Part shown: positions 5,387 to 6,780 of the stretch, one piece after another
How the letters are laid out: the number at the start of each line of letters is the position of its first letter
Position numbering within the stretch: the stretch's first letter is position 1
Assembly: GCA_018399865.1 (NCBI GenBank)
Contig: JAGYNL010000130.1
Span: 1 to 6,780, forward strand
DNA length: 6,780 bases
DNA from: Candidatus Bipolaricaulota bacterium
GTDB taxonomy: Bacteria; Bipolaricaulota; Bipolaricaulia; UBA7950; UBA9294
Direction of reading: 5' to 3'
Translations under genes and position numbers: made by a program
The notes under the pieces: model-generated
Database searches by the model: none
What the model saw: the letters and a program-made list of their open reading frames with translations, nothing else
Told to the model about the DNA's origin: nothing

Positions 5387-6630
5387 TTGGTCTCCTCGTT
5401 CAGCTTTGCGTTTTCGTAAAGCACGTCAAGAACACGCCCACTGACCTTACTCCTACGATAAGCCTCCCATTCCTCATTTGCCTTCAGACGAGCAATGAAC
5501 CGTATCGGGTCCTCCTCCCTCGCCTTTGCCTCTTCGTTGGCCAACTGTTCAAGTTCCTCATCTGAGATAACTACACCTTCGCTCTCAATAAGCTTAGCCA
5601 TGACAAGATCTCGCCGCAGGCGTTGCACTACGTCCTCACGCAGCTCGGAAAGCAGTCCTTCCTCGTCCTTCTCCCGCTTTTCTAAGAATTCATCGAAGGT
5701 CATAGGAGCCTTGGGGTCTTCCAACCTTTCCTTTAGCTGTTGAAGATCTTCCTTTGCCATATCCTCTACCATCTGCTCGGGAAGAGGGATCTCAATCTGG
5801 GAAACCACTTGATCCAGAAGCTGGCCTTTTATCTTTTGCTCACGTTGCTGGGTCTTTGATGTAACTATCTTTCCTTTGATATCGGCAGACAACTCATCGA
5901 GGCTGTCAAAACCTGCATCTTTGGCCAGTTCATCGTCAATTTCTGGTACAACTACCTTCTTGACCTCCGACACAGTAAGGGTAGTCCTTAGAGGATCCTC
6001 CCCTTCCCTTGGTACCTCTAGTTCGACGTTTTCATCAACCTTATGACCGATCATATTAGTTGTGACAGGATTGTTGGAATCAACACGCACGTCATATTCC
6101 TCTTCACCCTGTTTAACCCTGACAACATCTCCATCTTCTATGGTGTCTGATCCCTTAGGAGCCAGCGTAGCAAAGCGCCCCCTGATCTCTTCCAACGCCC
6201 CATTTACCTCATCTTCGGTTACATCTTGTGGGGGCTCAACGGTCAGTTCTATGCCCCGATATTCAGGTAACTCCACTTCGGGAAGCACTGGGAATGAAGC
6301 AGTGAATATAAAAGCACCGTCCTCTTCAAAAGACGCGCTCTCCACTTCTGGAGACTTAACCGGCCGCAAATCCAGCTCAACAATGGCCTCTTTGAGGTGT
6401 TCTTCCTCCAAATCCTTCTGGGCTTCTTCAGTGAAAAGCTCCGAACCGAAACGCGAGTCCAAGTAAGCTCTAGGCACACGACCTTTTCGAAAACCTGGAA
6501 TCTGTGCTTGTTTACTGTAGCGTCTATATACTGAATCGACTGCGTTCTTGACCGTCGCCGGGTCTACTGTTACTTGCAGTGTTACATTTGTAGCTGATCT
6601 TTCCTTGATCTCGCATTGTGTGTTACTCAA
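5383..6630 (-). CDS. tig: Trigger factor, ribosome-associated chaperone, with shortened PPIase domain
   Basis: Trigger factor binds ribosomal protein L23 at the exit tunnel and shields nascent chains. The 415 residues fall into the usual three parts. The N-terminal ribosome-binding domain (about 1–125) has the signature loop PGFRKGRVP at 45–53. The FKBP-like region (about 155–227) is only about 60–70 residues and lacks the usual IPGFE-type pocket motif, so prolyl isomerase activity is doubtful. The C-terminal helical chaperone domain (about 228–415) is highly charged and rich in Glu and Lys. The start is a TTG: an in-frame TGA lies three codons upstream, so no earlier start is possible, and GGAG sits 9 bases before it. 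It heads the tig–clpP–Nudix operon behind a strong promoter. Family call is firm. Confidence 0.96.
   Translation of the reverse strand: MSNTQCEIKERSATNVTLQVTVDPATVKNAVDSVYRRYSKQAQIPGFRKGRVPRAYLDSRFGSELFTEEAQKDLEEEHLKEAIVELDLRPVKSPEVESASFEEDGAFIFTASFPVLPEVELPEYRGIELTVEPPQDVTEDEVNGALEEIRGRFATLAPKGSDTIEDGDVVRVKQGEEEYDVRVDSNNPVTTNMIGHKVDENVELEVPREGEDPLRTTLTVSEVKKVVVPEIDDELAKDAGFDSLDELSADIKGKIVTSKTQQREQKIKGQLLDQVVSQIEIPLPEQMVEDMAKEDLQQLKERLEDPKAPMTFDEFLEKREKDEEGLLSELREDVVQRLRRDLVMAKLIESEGVVISDEELEQLANEEAKAREEDPIRFIARLKANEEWEAYRRSKVSGRVLDVLYENAKLNEETK
5392..5396 (-). promoter_or_regulatory. Shine-Dalgarno site of clpP
   Basis: AGGAG on the minus strand lies inside the last codons of tig, 5 bases before the clpP ATG. 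It supports the start at 5386, combined with the ATGA stop-start overlap. Confidence 0.8.
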
Positions 6631-6645
6631 TAGAATTCACTCCAT
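6628..6645 (-). promoter_or_regulatory. tig translation start region: TTG start, GGAG site and overlapping two-codon ORF
   Basis: On the minus strand GGAG (6643–6640) precedes the TTG start (6630–6628) by 9 bases. The same GGAG lies within ATG-GAG-TGA (6645–6637), a start–one codon–stop unit in the same frame as tig. The TGA rules out any upstream start for tig. Initiation at this ATG could compete with or feed the TTG start, but that is inference. Confidence 0.55.
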
Positions 6646-6666
6646 ATTATCCTTGGTGATGGCGCG

Positions 6667-6695
6667 ATTATACGAACAGAAGCCCGTTTGAACAA
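6667..6695 (-). promoter_or_regulatory. Sigma70-type promoter of the tig–clpP–Nudix operon
   Basis: On the minus strand TTGTTC (6695–6690, four of six matches to TTGACA) is followed after exactly 17 bases by a perfect TATAAT (6672–6667). Transcription would start near 6660 and give a leader of about 30 bases with the tig ribosome binding site. Spacing, -10 quality and distance to the gene all agree. I see no heat-shock (CIRCE) palindrome beside it. Confidence 0.75.
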
Positions 6696-6780
6696 CTAGA
6701 GCGCCACAGTGAAATAGAATTGCTCGGGGCAAGCAGCTCCAACGCTACATTGAAACGGCTTTGGAGATGCTTCTGTCGTT

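Noticed and set aside
6062..6466. Plus-strand open frame of 134 codons antisense to tig
   Set aside because: Its Ser-rich product is the reverse reading of Glu-rich trigger factor codons; no independent support.

Overview
The window looks like a bacterial chromosome of moderate GC content. It carries the housekeeping pair trigger factor–ClpP, an ABC-2 type exporter, an S9 serine peptidase and a Nudix hydrolase. The organism cannot be fixed from this window. The broken tails of what look like a Gfo/Idh/MocA dehydrogenase and a sulfatase, plus a bare GC-rich palindrome between genes, would suit a Chloroflexota (Dehalococcoidia/SAR202-like) genome. That is only an inference.

Layout: (1) 2–1417, plus strand: 3' two thirds of an S9 (acylaminoacyl-peptidase-like) gene that begins upstream of the window. 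(2) 1418–1902: a convergent gap holding a 70-bp copy of the Nudix gene's 3' end, a frameshifted remnant resembling a Gfo/Idh/MocA C-terminus, and a perfect GC-rich hairpin. (3) 3662–1903, minus strand: a two-gene ABC-2 exporter (ATPase, then permease) joined by a TAATG overlap. (4) 3663–4325: a gap with back-to-back TATAAT boxes and a frameshifted gene tail resembling a sulfatase C-terminus. (5) 6630–4326, minus strand: tig–clpP–Nudix, tightly packed (ATGA overlap, then a 5-nt gap), behind a clear sigma70-type promoter at 6695–6667. (6) 6696–6780: nothing recognised.

Trigger factor and ClpP act in folding and turnover of new proteins. ClpP needs a Clp ATPase, and the usual partner gene clpX is not in the slot after clpP; a Nudix hydrolase gene occupies it. 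The exporter pair forms a complete half-set (one ATPase, one permease), but its substrate cannot be read from sequence.

The most unusual structure is the exporter lying between two same-direction copies of the Nudix 3' end (1523–1592 and 4329–4398, 65 of 70 bases identical), with decayed gene tails beside each copy. This points to past duplication, deletion or insertion here. I see no convincing new defence, CRISPR, mobile or RNA system.
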